Source: RI-153 sp963721725
GTDB taxonomy: Bacteria; Chloroflexota; Anaerolineae; Caldilineales; Caldilineaceae
Assembly (NCBI GenBank): GCA_963721725.1
Contig: CAVRLX010000006.1
Location: 124,001 to 188,000, forward strand
DNA: 64,000 bases
Direction: 5' to 3'
In this document: positions 8,469 through 17,157 of the stretch, in pieces
Position numbering within the stretch: position 1 is the first letter of the stretch
Layout of the letters: each line of letters opens with the position of its first letter
Program-made: the position numbers and the translations under genes
The notes under the pieces: model-generated
The model's input: the letters and a program-made list of their open reading frames with translations, nothing else
Told to the model about the DNA's origin: nothing
Database searches by the model: none

Positions 8469-9238
8469 ACGCCATTGTGATTGTTGGGCATGGCAGCCTT
8501 CTCAGCGACAGCGGCAAAGCTATGATCCGGCTGGGCACGCTGTTGGAAAAGCGCGCCGTTGCGCCGATTGTGGAAGCGGGCTTTCTCAACTATAGCCAGC
8601 CCATGTTGGCCGAAGCGGTGGACAAAGCCGTGGGCCGCGGGGCCACCACCATTACCATCCAGCCCTACTTTCTGATTGAAGGCAAGTATGTACGTGACGA
8701 TCTGCACGGCGAGATTGCCGGGCTGGCCGCCCGCCATCCGCAGATCCGCTTCGCTGTGGCCGCGGTTTTTGGGCAACATCGCCTCATGGCCGACATCCTT
8801 TTTGATCGCTTGCGCGCTGTTGATCCCGCCCTGGGCACAGAGGGCCGCCCCACGGGTCTGGTCCTCATGGCGCACGGCACGCCCTATCCCGAAGCTAACG
8901 CCCCGCTGGAACGGGTGGGCGCGCGCATTCACGCCCGCGCCGACTATTGCCGGGTGATCGTGGGCTATCTGGACTGTAACGAGCCGACGATTGATCAGGC
9001 CATTGATCTGCTCATGGCCGACGGCACCAACCGCATCATCGCCCTGCCCTTCTTTCTCCACGAAGGTCGCCATGTGCAGCGCGATCTGCCGCAGATCTTG
9101 AGCGGTGCGCAACAGCGCCACCCCGCCGTCGATCTGCGCCGGGGCGAGTACATCGGCTACGATCCGCGCATGGCTGATATCATCGCCGACCGGGTGAAAG
9201 AGGCGAAGGCGGTGGGGGAATTGGCGATTGGGGATTAG
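8465..9238 (+). CDS. Sirohydrochlorin chelatase (CbiX/SirB-like, two-domain)
   Basis: A 257-residue protein with two tandem CbiX-type halves. The first has the IVGHGSLLSDSG motif with the metal-inserting His, and the second has LMAHGTPYPEAN. It probably inserts iron into sirohydrochlorin to make siroheme for the adjacent sulfite reductase; cobalt insertion is the alternative activity of this family. The GTG start at 8465 overlaps the cysH stop by four bases and lies downstream of AAAGGAGAAG, so it is translationally coupled. The two-domain length matches CbiX long forms rather than the short archaeal form. Confidence 0.87.
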   Translation: MNAIVIVGHGSLLSDSGKAMIRLGTLLEKRAVAPIVEAGFLNYSQPMLAEAVDKAVGRGATTITIQPYFLIEGKYVRDDLHGEIAGLAARHPQIRFAVAAVFGQHRLMADILFDRLRAVDPALGTEGRPTGLVLMAHGTPYPEANAPLERVGARIHARADYCRVIVGYLDCNEPTIDQAIDLLMADGTNRIIALPFFLHEGRHVQRDLPQILSGAQQRHPAVDLRRGEYIGYDPRMADIIADRVKEAKAVGELAIGD

Positions 9239-9314
9239 CGATTGGCGATTGGAAATCTGCGTCATCTGCGGATCACGATTCTGGAATCTGTTGAAAATTG
9301 AGGGGACTTAAACC

Positions 9315-10310
9315 ATGAAGATGATAAATACAGCGGGAAAAGCCTATTTAATCGGGGCCGGGCCGGGCCGAGCGGATCTGATCACAGTGCGCGGGCTGCG
9401 GCTGCTACAACAAGCCGATGTGGTGATCTACGACCGCTTGATTGCCGCAGAGTTGCTTGACGAGGTGCGCCCCGACGCCCGCCTGATCTTCGCGGGCAAA
9501 GAATCGGGTCACCACGCCCTGAGCCAGGATGCCATTAACCGGGCACTGGTGGAAGAGGTGCGCGCCGGCTATCAAGTCGTGCGGCTCAAAGGCGGCGATC
9601 CCTTTGTCTTTGGGCGCGGCGGCGAAGAGGCACTGGCGCTGCGGCTGGCCGGGCTTTCGTTTGAAATCGTGCCGGGGATCTCGTCGGCGCTCTCTGTGCC
9701 AGCCTTTGCCGGCGTGCCAGTGACCCACCGCGGCCTTGCCACCAGTTTCGCCGTGGTCACCGGCCACGAATGCGACGGCAAGGCCGATAGCGACACCGAT
9801 TGGGGCGCGCTGGCGCGCATCCCCACCGTGGTGATCCTGATGGGCGTGGGCCACATCCGCCAGATCAGCGCGGCGCTGATCGAGGCCGGGCGCGCCGCCG
9901 ATACCCCGGCGATTGCCATTGCCCAGGGCACGACCGATCAGCAGCGCAGCGTCCGCGCCACCCTGGCCGAATTGCCTGATGCCATTACAGAAACGGGCCT
10001 GCAAGCCCCCGCCACGATTGTGATTGGTGAAGTGGCCGGGCTACACGATTTTCTCGATTGGTACACGCCAGAGAGTGCGCCGGTGGAGGCCAGCCCGAAT
10101 GGCCTTTATGCCCGTTCACATGGCGGTGGCCTGACCTGTGCTGCCCATCACTTTGACGCATACAAAAACCATGCGGGCCGTCGTTGTGGGCGGCGGACCT
10201 GTGGCAGAACGCAAGACCGGCACGCTTTTGGCTGCCGGCCTGCTTGTGCGTGTAATTGCGCCGTGGATCACGCCGCGGCTGGCGACATGGCACGTCAACG
10301 CGAGGATTGA
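9315..10310 (+). CDS. cobA: Uroporphyrinogen-III C-methyltransferase (3' end disturbed)
   Basis: The first roughly 250 residues form a complete SUMT enzyme that methylates uroporphyrinogen III to precorrin-2 with S-adenosylmethionine. Signatures are LIGAGPGRADLITVRG, YDRLIAAELL, VVRLKGGDPFVFGRGGEEA, PGISSALSVPAFAGVPVTHRG and a final IVIGEVAGL. The open frame continues to 10310, but residues after about 10065 are not homologous, and the next gene is encoded there in another frame. The true end is therefore probably near 10065-10134, obscured by an indel. The ribosome site before ATG 9315 is weak (GGGGACTTAAACC). Together with the neighbouring chelatase and dehydrogenase it completes the route to siroheme. 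Confidence 0.85.
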   Translation: MKMINTAGKAYLIGAGPGRADLITVRGLRLLQQADVVIYDRLIAAELLDEVRPDARLIFAGKESGHHALSQDAINRALVEEVRAGYQVVRLKGGDPFVFGRGGEEALALRLAGLSFEIVPGISSALSVPAFAGVPVTHRGLATSFAVVTGHECDGKADSDTDWGALARIPTVVILMGVGHIRQISAALIEAGRAADTPAIAIAQGTTDQQRSVRATLAELPDAITETGLQAPATIVIGEVAGLHDFLDWYTPESAPVEASPNGLYARSHGGGLTCAAHHFDAYKNHAGRRCGRRTCGRTQDRHAFGCRPACACNCAVDHAAAGDMARQRED

Positions 10311-10602
10311 ATGGGAGCAACGCCCCTATCAACATGGTGATCTGGCCGAGGCGCGGCTGGCCATTGCCGCCAGCCAATGTCCGCGCGGTGAATGCGGCGG
10401 TGGCTGCGGAAGCGCACGCTTTAGGGCTGCTGATTAACGTGGCCGATCTGCCCGCAGAGGGCAATTTTCACATGCCCGCAGTCTATGAAGACGCCCAATG
10501 TATTATCGCCGTGAGCAGCAAAACCGCCAGCCACGCGTTTCGGTGGCGATCCGCAACTGGATTGGCGAACGAATGGCCTCGTTTGGTGACCGGGCTGAGT
10601 AG
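10138..10602 (+). CDS. Precorrin-2 dehydrogenase / siroheme synthase N-terminal domain (frameshifted)
   Basis: Three frames in succession spell an N-terminal siroheme synthase domain that oxidises precorrin-2 to sirohydrochlorin with NAD. GTG 10138 begins LPITLTHTKTMRAVVVGGGPVAERK with the Rossmann GGGPVA motif. After about 10375 the frame shifts to NVRAVNAAVAAEAHALGLLINVADLP and EGNFHMPAV. A further shift near 10540 gives VAIRNWIGERMASFGDRAE and TAG at 10600-10602. The combined length of about 155 residues is short but near the size of stand-alone dehydrogenase domains. A fusion to cobA (CysG-like) is possible, but the order here, methyltransferase first, is the reverse of CysG. Confidence 0.7.
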
Positions 10603-10761
10603 CGCCCAAGTAAGAACAAAGAGTTTCTAAAACTGGTGGGCAGTTTACCGCCAGCCCTCTGTACAACCCGCTCTTCCATGCCGATATAGAATAATGAAAC
10701 GCCGCGTTCGGTAGAATTTGCCGATCCCCGTTGATTTAGGCATGACGAGAGAAGGTGTAGG

Positions 10762-11415
10762 GTGGCGACATTTGTACAGTTTTTCCAGGGGATTATCGCC
10801 GGGTTGAGCCTGCTGGGCGTGGGGGTTGCCCTTCTTTATGCCACATCGCTCAGTGGCAGCGGCATCAATTTGGTGGTCAACGGCACGGTGGTGGCATTGA
10901 GCGCTAGCCGCAACATCGTGCCGACCAACCGTGAACCCAGCATTGAGATCACTTCCGAAGCAGCCCCAGCAGACGAGGCCAGCCCAGAGGTGGTTACCCC
11001 GCAGGTGGCAGATGAAGCGTTGTTGCTTTCGGATCTGCCGCCCCTTTCCAAAAGCGCAGCTGTGGACTATTACAATCTCATTGCACCGGATCTTTCGGCG
11101 TTAATGGTATCGTTTGGGCGGCTGGCGCGCATGTTGGAGAATCCGCGGCCAGAAGAGATGGGCTGGCGCAGCGACGTCAGCCAGTTAATCGATCTGCTTG
11201 AAGGAGCCTATGCGCGCATGACAAAATTGGAAGTACCGACCAACGCCACAGCCATGCATCTCTACTTGATGGAGGCTACCGGGCGCTGCCTGGGCGTCAC
11301 CGATACGCTGGGCGACGAGCTGGAAACCGTGCCGCCTGATCTCTTCCCGGTGCTGGGCAAGACCCTCAGCCGCTGCACCGAGAGCATGAAGAGCGTGGCA
11401 AACGAGATTAACTAG
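10762..11415 (+). CDS. Hypothetical membrane-anchored protein
   Basis: A 217-residue protein I do not recognise. Residues 5-29 (VQFFQGIIAGLSLLGVGVALLYATS) form one membrane segment. This is followed by a Pro/Glu/Ala-rich spacer (about residues 55-95) and a mainly helical domain from about 100 to the end with two cysteines (GRCLGV and SRCTES). The likely topology is an N-terminal anchor with the domain outside the membrane. The start is a GTG at 10762 after GAAGGTGTAGG. It stands alone between the siroheme genes and the convergent pta, and is followed by a hairpin repeat and a terminator. Confidence 0.6.
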   Translation: MATFVQFFQGIIAGLSLLGVGVALLYATSLSGSGINLVVNGTVVALSASRNIVPTNREPSIEITSEAAPADEASPEVVTPQVADEALLLSDLPPLSKSAAVDYYNLIAPDLSALMVSFGRLARMLENPRPEEMGWRSDVSQLIDLLEGAYARMTKLEVPTNATAMHLYLMEATGRCLGVTDTLGDELETVPPDLFPVLGKTLSRCTESMKSVANEIN

Positions 11416-11434
11416 CGGGTTGTACCTATACAGG

Positions 11435-11493
11435 TGCGACACACTCGCCACACAGTATTTCGCAACGAATCTATCTCTGGCGAGTGTGTCGCA
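11435..11493. repeat. Dispersed inverted-repeat element, copy 1
   Basis: TGCGACACACTCGCCA (11435-11450) is a perfect 16-base inverted match to 11478-11493 with a 27-base loop. The element at 39426-39486 has the same stem apart from one compensated base pair and a loop of the same length, so both are copies of one dispersed element. It lies just after the stop of the anchored-protein gene. Confidence 0.85.
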
Positions 11494-11557
11494 GCCTAGA
11501 CATAAATAGATATTTGCCCAAAGGGATGCCTGGACGGGCGTCCCCTGGGGGCGACCA

Positions 11558-11588
11558 AGCGGGGCAACGCACAGTGCGTTGCCCCGCT
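11558..11588 (+). terminator. Rho-independent terminator
   Basis: AGCGGGGCAACGCAC (11558-11572) pairs perfectly with 11574-11588 around a single central base, followed by a T run at 11588-11592. It lies between the convergent anchored-protein gene and pta and best serves plus-strand transcription. Confidence 0.75.
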
Positions 11589-11591
11589 TTT

Positions 11592-13762
11592 TCATGCGGT
11601 CTCGACTTGCTCGGCCTGGATGGCGGTGACGGCGATGGTGTAGATAATATCGTCCACCAACGCGCCGCGCGAAAGATCGTTGACGGGCTTCTTGAGGCCC
11701 TGCAAGACCGGCCCAATGCTGAGCACGCCAGCGCTGCGCTGGACGGCCTTGTAGGTGGTGTTGCCCGTGTTCAAATCCGGGAAGATGAATACCGTCGCCC
11801 GCCCAGCCACGGGGCTATCCGGCGCTTTGGTCTGGGCCACCGATCTGGATAATGGCGGCGTCGTATTGGAGCGGGCCGTCAATCACCAGATCGGGTCGGG
11901 CCTGACGCACGAGATCGGTGGCGGCGCGCACTTTTTCCACATCGCTACCCTCGCCCGACGTGCCTGTGCTATAGCTGATCATGGCAATGCGGGGGACAAC
12001 GCCAAAGGCGGCGGCGGTGTCGGCGCTTTGGATGGCGATGTCGGCCAGTTCCTCGGCGTTGGGATCGGGGTTGATGGCACAATCGCCGTAGACAAGCACC
12101 TGTTCGGGCAGCAACATGAAAAAGACCGATGAGACAATGCGCGCGCCGGGGCTGGTTTTGATCAACTGCAAGGCCGGGCGCACGGTATTCGCCGTGGTAT
12201 GCACCGCGCCAGAGACCAACCCGTCCACCTCGCCGCCGGCCAGCATCATCGTCGCCAGCACCACGTTATCCTCCAACTGCTGCTCGGCCATAGGATGAGT
12301 CAACCCTTTATGTTTGCGTAGCGCCACCATGGCATCCACGTAGCGGTGGCGCACGGCATCGGGATCGACAATCTCGATGCCGCTGGGCAACACCACCCCC
12401 TGGGCTTCGGCCACCCGCTCGATTTGGTCGGCCTTGCCCACCAACACACAGCGCGCAATGCCGCGCTCCTGGCAGAAGGCAGCGGCGCGCACCGTGCGTG
12501 GCTCGTCACCTTCGGGCAAGACAATACGCTTGTTAACCTCGCGTGCGCGCCCTGTAATGCGATAGCGAAAGGCAGCCGGGGACATGCGCGGCTCGCGGCT
12601 GACCTGCATTCGCTCTTTCAACCAGGCGATCTCCATATGGCGGGCCACAAAATCCATCACCAAATTCACGCGCTCAATGTCATCCAACGGCACTTCGGCG
12701 TTGAACTGTTGCAGCCGGGTGGCGGTGAGATAGGTATCTTCTTTGACGAGCAACAGCGGCAGCCCAGTGTCAAAGGCTCGCTCGCATAGATCCATAATGC
12801 GGGCGTCGGGCCGGATGCCGCTGGTGAGCAGCAGGGCCGGAATGGGGACGCCGTTGAGGGCGGCCATACAGGTTGCCAAAATCACATCATCGCGATCGCC
12901 GGGGGTGACAATCAGAATGCCCGGACGCAGGGCGTTGCTCATATTGGCGGCAGTGCGCGCACAGACGGCGATCTTGTGGATGCGGCGGCTTTCCATATCG
13001 CCGGGGCGCAGGATCTCGGCGCGCAGATAGTCGGCCACATCGCTAAGGCGCGGGGCCACCAACTCTTGCCGCCACGGAATGCAGCCGATGAGATGGAAGT
13101 CGCGGTTGTAAAAGACCGGGCAACTATCGCGGATCTCCTGGCGGCGACTCTCCAACGAGGGTGCGATCTCTTCCACATCGGGGATCGTTTCAGGCGTCAC
13201 CGAGATGCCTTTGGTCTGCGGCACGTTGACTTTGTTGACAATGCAACCCAGCACTTTGGGATCGCTGATGCCGCCAAAGACGCGCGCCGCCAGTTCCAGC
13301 CGGTCGCCGATCTGCACGGGCGAGAGGCCATCGGCGGCGGTGACGAGGATTACCTCGGCGTCCAGCGTGCGCGCAATGTCGGCGTTGAGCTGATCGGCGT
13401 AGGTCTCCGAACCTGTGGGGACCAGCCCCTCCACCACGACTACATCGGCGTTTTGGGCAGCCTGTTGATAAGCTCCGATCACCTCTTCCATAAGCTGATC
13501 TTGCTCGCCTTCGCTGAGGAGCGCTTGGGCGTGGTGAATGTCAATTGGTGCGGGCGGGGTCAGGGCTGTGGTCTGGCTGATGAAATAGGTCGAGCGCTCT
13601 GGCCCTTGGTTGGGGTTGCCCGACTGGGCAATCGGCTTGTAAAAAGAGACGCGCAAGCCCTCACGATCCAAGGCGCGGCAGCAGGCCCAGACTCACCGAG
13701 GTGAGGCCGACGCCGGGTCCAGTGGGAGCAATGTAGAGGGTGTGGGTAGTGGGTGTGGTCAT
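11592..13762 (-). CDS. pta: Phosphate acetyltransferase, long form with N-terminal P-loop and DRTGG domains (two frameshifts)
   Basis: A long-form phosphotransacetylase of about 722 residues interconverting acetyl-CoA and acetyl phosphate. The N-terminus starts at ATG 13762 with IAPTGPGVGLTSVSLGLL, as in E. coli Pta, but an extra base near 13685 breaks the frame before REGLRVSFYKPIAQ. The middle contains the DRTGG-type domain and the catalytic PTA domain (RIVLPEGDEPR, GLVSGAVHTTANTVRPALQ). A second indel near 11840 shifts the final part, SVAQTKAPDSPVAGRATVFIFPDLNTGN to QVETA. The break points have no other signs of decay. It is downstream of ackA on the same strand, so the two form the acetate/ATP pathway. 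Confidence 0.88.
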
Positions 13763-13872
13763 AGCATGTCCTGTTCTTTGCGTACTACGTGTTGCGTATT
13801 TCGTGTTGTGTGTTGCACGTGGCTAATTTGGGATACGCAACACAGATGGCCCAAATTGCTTTTGCCATACGC

Positions 13873-15075
13873 TCACCTCTCGATCTCTACCAACGCCAGA
13901 GTATCCTGTGCGATCATGGCTTCTTCGTCGGTGGGAATGACCAGGGCAACGGTTGCGCCGTCGGCGGTGATGATGCCGTCGCTGGCGCGGCCGTGTTGCG
14001 TGTTGCGTATGACGTCAAGGGCAAAGCCCAAGATGGCGAGATGGGCCAACGTTTTCTGGCGGACGAACACTGAGTTTTCGCCGATGCCGCCGGTGAAGAT
14101 CAGCGCATCCAGGCGCCCCAGCGGCACGGCCAGGCTGGCAATGGCCTTTGCCAGCCGATAACAAAAGACCTCAATGGCGATCTGGGCGCGGGTATCGCCT
14201 GCGGCGGCGGCGATTTCCACCGTGCGCATGTCGTTGCTGCGCCCGGAAAGGCCCAGCAGTCCACTCTTTTTGTTGAAGATTTCGGTGATTTCGGCCAGCC
14301 CCATGCCCAGTTGCTTGCCCAAAAACTCGTGCAAACTGGGGTCCACATCGCCGCTGCGCGTGCCCATCACCAGCCCTTCCAGCGGGGTGAGGCCCATGGT
14401 CGTGTCTACGCTGCGCCCGTTGAGAACGGCAGTGGCACTACAGCCGTTGCCCAGGTGGGCGCTGATCAGGGCAAGTTCCGCGTAGGGTCGATCCAACAAT
14501 TCGGCGGCGCGGCGCGTGACGTAACGGTGGCTGGTGCCGTGGAAGCCATAGCGGCGCACGCCATGCTTTTCGTAATAGTCATAAGGCACGGCATAAAGAT
14601 AGGCGTGGGCAGGCAGGGTCTGATGAAACGCCGTGTCAAAAACGGCGACCTGGGGCAGCGTGGGGAACATCGATTGCGCCGTGCGAATGCCAATTAGATT
14701 GGCCGGGTTGTGCAACGGGGCCAGATGGCTCACCCGCTCGATTTCGGCCAACACGCGGTCGTCGATGCGCGTGGATATTGTGAACGACTCGCCACCATGC
14801 ACCACACGGTGGCCGATGCCCGCTAGATCGGCGTCCAGGTTTGGGAAAAGCGGGCGCATCTCTTCGAGCATGGCCGTCATCGCCGCCTGATGGTCCGCGC
14901 CGGGGAGGGCGCGCTGGGCTTTGGTATGATTGGCTTTCCACGTTATCTGCGCTTCAGGCGTGCCCAGCCGTTCAGCCAGCCCGCTGATGGATGGAGTGGA
15001 CGTAGTAACGTCAATCAGGGCAAATTTCAGCGACGAGCTTCCGCAGTTGATAACAAGAACATTGGGACGATTCAT
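13873..15075 (-). CDS. ackA: Acetate kinase
   Basis: A 400-residue acetate kinase that makes ATP from acetyl phosphate. Family signatures are VINCGSSSLKF at the N-terminus, GHRVVHGGE, FDTAFHQTLP, HLGNGCSATA, and TGGIGENSVFVR near the C-terminus. Length and motifs are those of a full, active enzyme. ATG 15075 starts MNRPNVLVIN; a TTG six bases earlier is an alternative. It lies 110 bases upstream of pta, the gap holding a low-complexity TACTACGTGTTGCGTATT-type sequence (about 13778-13845). Confidence 0.93.
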   Translation of the reverse strand: MNRPNVLVINCGSSSLKFALIDVTTSTPSISGLAERLGTPEAQITWKANHTKAQRALPGADHQAAMTAMLEEMRPLFPNLDADLAGIGHRVVHGGESFTISTRIDDRVLAEIERVSHLAPLHNPANLIGIRTAQSMFPTLPQVAVFDTAFHQTLPAHAYLYAVPYDYYEKHGVRRYGFHGTSHRYVTRRAAELLDRPYAELALISAHLGNGCSATAVLNGRSVDTTMGLTPLEGLVMGTRSGDVDPSLHEFLGKQLGMGLAEITEIFNKKSGLLGLSGRSNDMRTVEIAAAAGDTRAQIAIEVFCYRLAKAIASLAVPLGRLDALIFTGGIGENSVFVRQKTLAHLAILGFALDVIRNTQHGRASDGIITADGATVALVIPTDEEAMIAQDTLALVEIER

Positions 15076-15219
15076 AGGCAAGGCAACCGTGGTCTAGTTG
15101 GCGAGGGATTCAAGTTGCATGTATCATACAGGGCGCAGAGAGCCAAAGCAAGCGAGGGTCAGCATAGCAGAAACGTACTCACGATGTCGTATTTTTATAT
15201 CCACACACAAAGGCAAGAC

Positions 15220-15783
15220 ATGGCGACGATACTCACCAAACCAGCGTTTCTAGCCGATCTGCGCGTCCATATCCACCACCATGTGACAAGTGTACAGAAT
15301 CGTTTTCAAGAACTAGACGATGCGCTGTTAAACCAACAGCCTACGCCCGCTCAGTGGAGCGTGCTGCAATGCTTTGATCACCTGAACCTGACCCACAACT
15401 ATTACCGCCGCAAAATTGGCCGGGCGCTGATCCGTCCTACCGCCACAGCAGGTGAAGACCTCTACGGACCTTCGTTTTGGGGGCGCATCTACATGCACTT
15501 TGCGTTTAACCCCCAGAAGAGCTTCCCCACCCCTCCGCAGGTGATTCCATCGTCCTCGGCGTTAGGCAGAAACGTGTTCGAGGACTATCTGACCAAGCAG
15601 AGCGAACTTCTCGAGCTACTGGCCCAGGTTGATGCCGTGGATCTGAGGCGCACACCCATTCCCATTGTTGGGATCGTGCGCTTCAACTTGGGGGACTGCT
15701 TCAAGGTGCTGGTCTATCATGACGGATTACACGTCGGCCAGGCCGAGCGGGTGCTGACCGCGCTGGGGCACTCCCGGCTGTGA
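15220..15783 (+). CDS. DinB-like domain protein
   Basis: A 187-residue four-helix DinB-superfamily protein. Helix 1 contains VTSVQNRFQELDDALLNQQPTPAQWSVLQCFDHL, with the characteristic Trp followed by a metal-binding His. A second His pair occurs near the end (VYHDGLHVGQAERVL), so a three-His metal site is likely. Family members include thiol-dependent transferases and putative DNA-damage proteins; no specific function can be given. ATG 15220 follows AAGGCAAGAC; an in-frame ATG at 15184 is possible. It is transcribed divergently from ackA. Confidence 0.72.
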   Translation: MATILTKPAFLADLRVHIHHHVTSVQNRFQELDDALLNQQPTPAQWSVLQCFDHLNLTHNYYRRKIGRALIRPTATAGEDLYGPSFWGRIYMHFAFNPQKSFPTPPQVIPSSSALGRNVFEDYLTKQSELLELLAQVDAVDLRRTPIPIVGIVRFNLGDCFKVLVYHDGLHVGQAERVLTALGHSRL

Positions 15784-15843
15784 TAAAATGAGCCAGGGCT
15801 AAGAACGCTAGATAGCCATCTTTGGAAGGAGTATATAAATACT

Positions 15844-16167
15844 ATGACGCTAGTGAAAGAAATGGCGGACCTCACTATTGAAGAACTCTACCAGCATATC
15901 AAGGTTCGACCTCTAAGGGAACGGCTTACACTCGCAGCCTTGATCAGCCAGGATGCTGCGGTCGCTGTTTCGGATCAAAAAATTACGCCAAAACGTAGTT
16001 TGTTGGAGTTGCGAGGACTGGGAGCCGAAATCTGGCAAGGCATTAACGCTCAGGCTTATGTGGACGAGATGCGGAATGAATGGGATACAGTTACGACGGA
16101 TCACAGAGTTGCAAGTGATTGTACTCGACGATCTGATCTCAGCACCCTAACCAGAACGGAACTATTA
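15844..16167 (+). CDS. Antitoxin-like small protein, 3' end disturbed
   Basis: The first roughly 80 codons give an acidic helical protein, LTIEELYQHIKVRPLRERLTLAALI, followed by SLLELRGLGAEIWQGINAQAYVDEMRNEWD. This pattern resembles the small putative antitoxins common in Chloroflexi and cyanobacteria, which usually precede a PIN or RelE-like toxin and end just after the EW residues. Here the frame stays open and runs into the threonine dehydratase sequence without a stop; no toxin follows. AAGGAGTATATAAATACT precedes ATG 15844. Either the toxin was lost by deletion, or an indel near 16090-16140 hides the stop. The family assignment is tentative. Confidence 0.45.
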
Positions 16168-17131
16168 GTGAGTATCCGCGAAGAAGTCCTCGCCGCCGAG
16201 GCGCGCATCCGCCCGCACGTTCTCGAAACGCCGCTGATCCCCTCGCCGGTTTTGAGCCTGCGCACGGCGAGCAGCGTCTTATTTGAAGCTGGAGAATCGC
16301 CAGCACACAGGATCGTTCAAACTGCGCGGGGCCACCAACAAGATCCTCAGCCTGAGCGACGCTGAGCGACGCCACGGCGTGATCACAGCCTCCAGTGGCA
16401 ACCACGGGCTGGCCGTGGCCCATGCCGCCGCTCAGCTTGGCGTGGATGCGATTATCTATCTGCCCGAATCCGCCTCGCCGCAAAAGGTGAAGAAGATCAA
16501 AACCTTCCCCGTGACGGTGCGCTTTGTGGGCGGGGACGGGGTCAACGCTGAGATCGCAGCACGGCAAGCGGGCGAAGCGGAGGGCAAGCCCTATATTTCG
16601 CCCTATAATGATCCGCAGGTCATGGCCGGGCAGGGCACGATTGGCGTAGAGCTGCTGCGCCAGCGCCCCCACATTGACGCTGTCCTGATCGCTGTGGGCG
16701 GCGGCGGGCTGATCGGCGGCATGGCCGGCTACCTCAAGGCAGTGAAACCAGAAATTGAGATCATCGGATGCCTACCCATTCATTCACCGGTCATGGCCGA
16801 ATCGGTGCGTCAGGGCCAGATTGTCGAGATGGATACACTGCCCACCCTCTCCGATGGCACAGCGGGCGGCATCGAGGCAGGGGCGATTACCTTTGAGGCG
16901 TCGCAACGCTTTGTGGACAACTGGTTATTGGTAGGCGAGCGCGAGATCGCCGACGGCGTGCGTCTGATCCACCGTGAACACGGCGAGATCATCGAAGGCG
17001 CGGCGGGCGTGGCCGTAGCTTCGCTGCTGATCCAACCTCAACGCTGGCAGGGCAAAACCGTGGCAGTGATCTTGTGTGGCGGAAACATTGAGGATGTGAC
17101 GTTGCAGCGGATTTTGGCGGGCGAAGCGTAG
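16168..17131 (+). CDS. Threonine/serine dehydratase, PLP-dependent (one frameshift near 16285)
   Basis: A fold-type II PLP enzyme of about 321 residues that deaminates threonine or serine to a keto acid. The N-terminal frame reads REEVLAAEARIRPHVLETPLIPSPVLSL. One extra base near 16284 breaks LFKLENRQHTGSFKLRGATNK, which contains the PLP lysine, and the rest continues in the next frame with SSGNHGLAVAHAAA, the GGGGLIGG phosphate-binding loop and a terminal LCGGNIEDVTLQRIL. There is no ACT domain, so it is the short catabolic or racemase-like type rather than feedback-regulated IlvA. A GTG at 16168 is the most likely start. It is followed by the Eis-like gene 27 bases downstream. Confidence 0.82.
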
Positions 17132-17157
17132 AACGGAGTACGTACCACCTCTGAGAT

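Noticed and set aside
10132..10134. In-frame TGA before the precorrin-2 dehydrogenase as a possible selenocysteine codon
   Set aside because: No SECIS-like hairpin or selenoprotein family fits; local indels or the end of cobA explain the stop.
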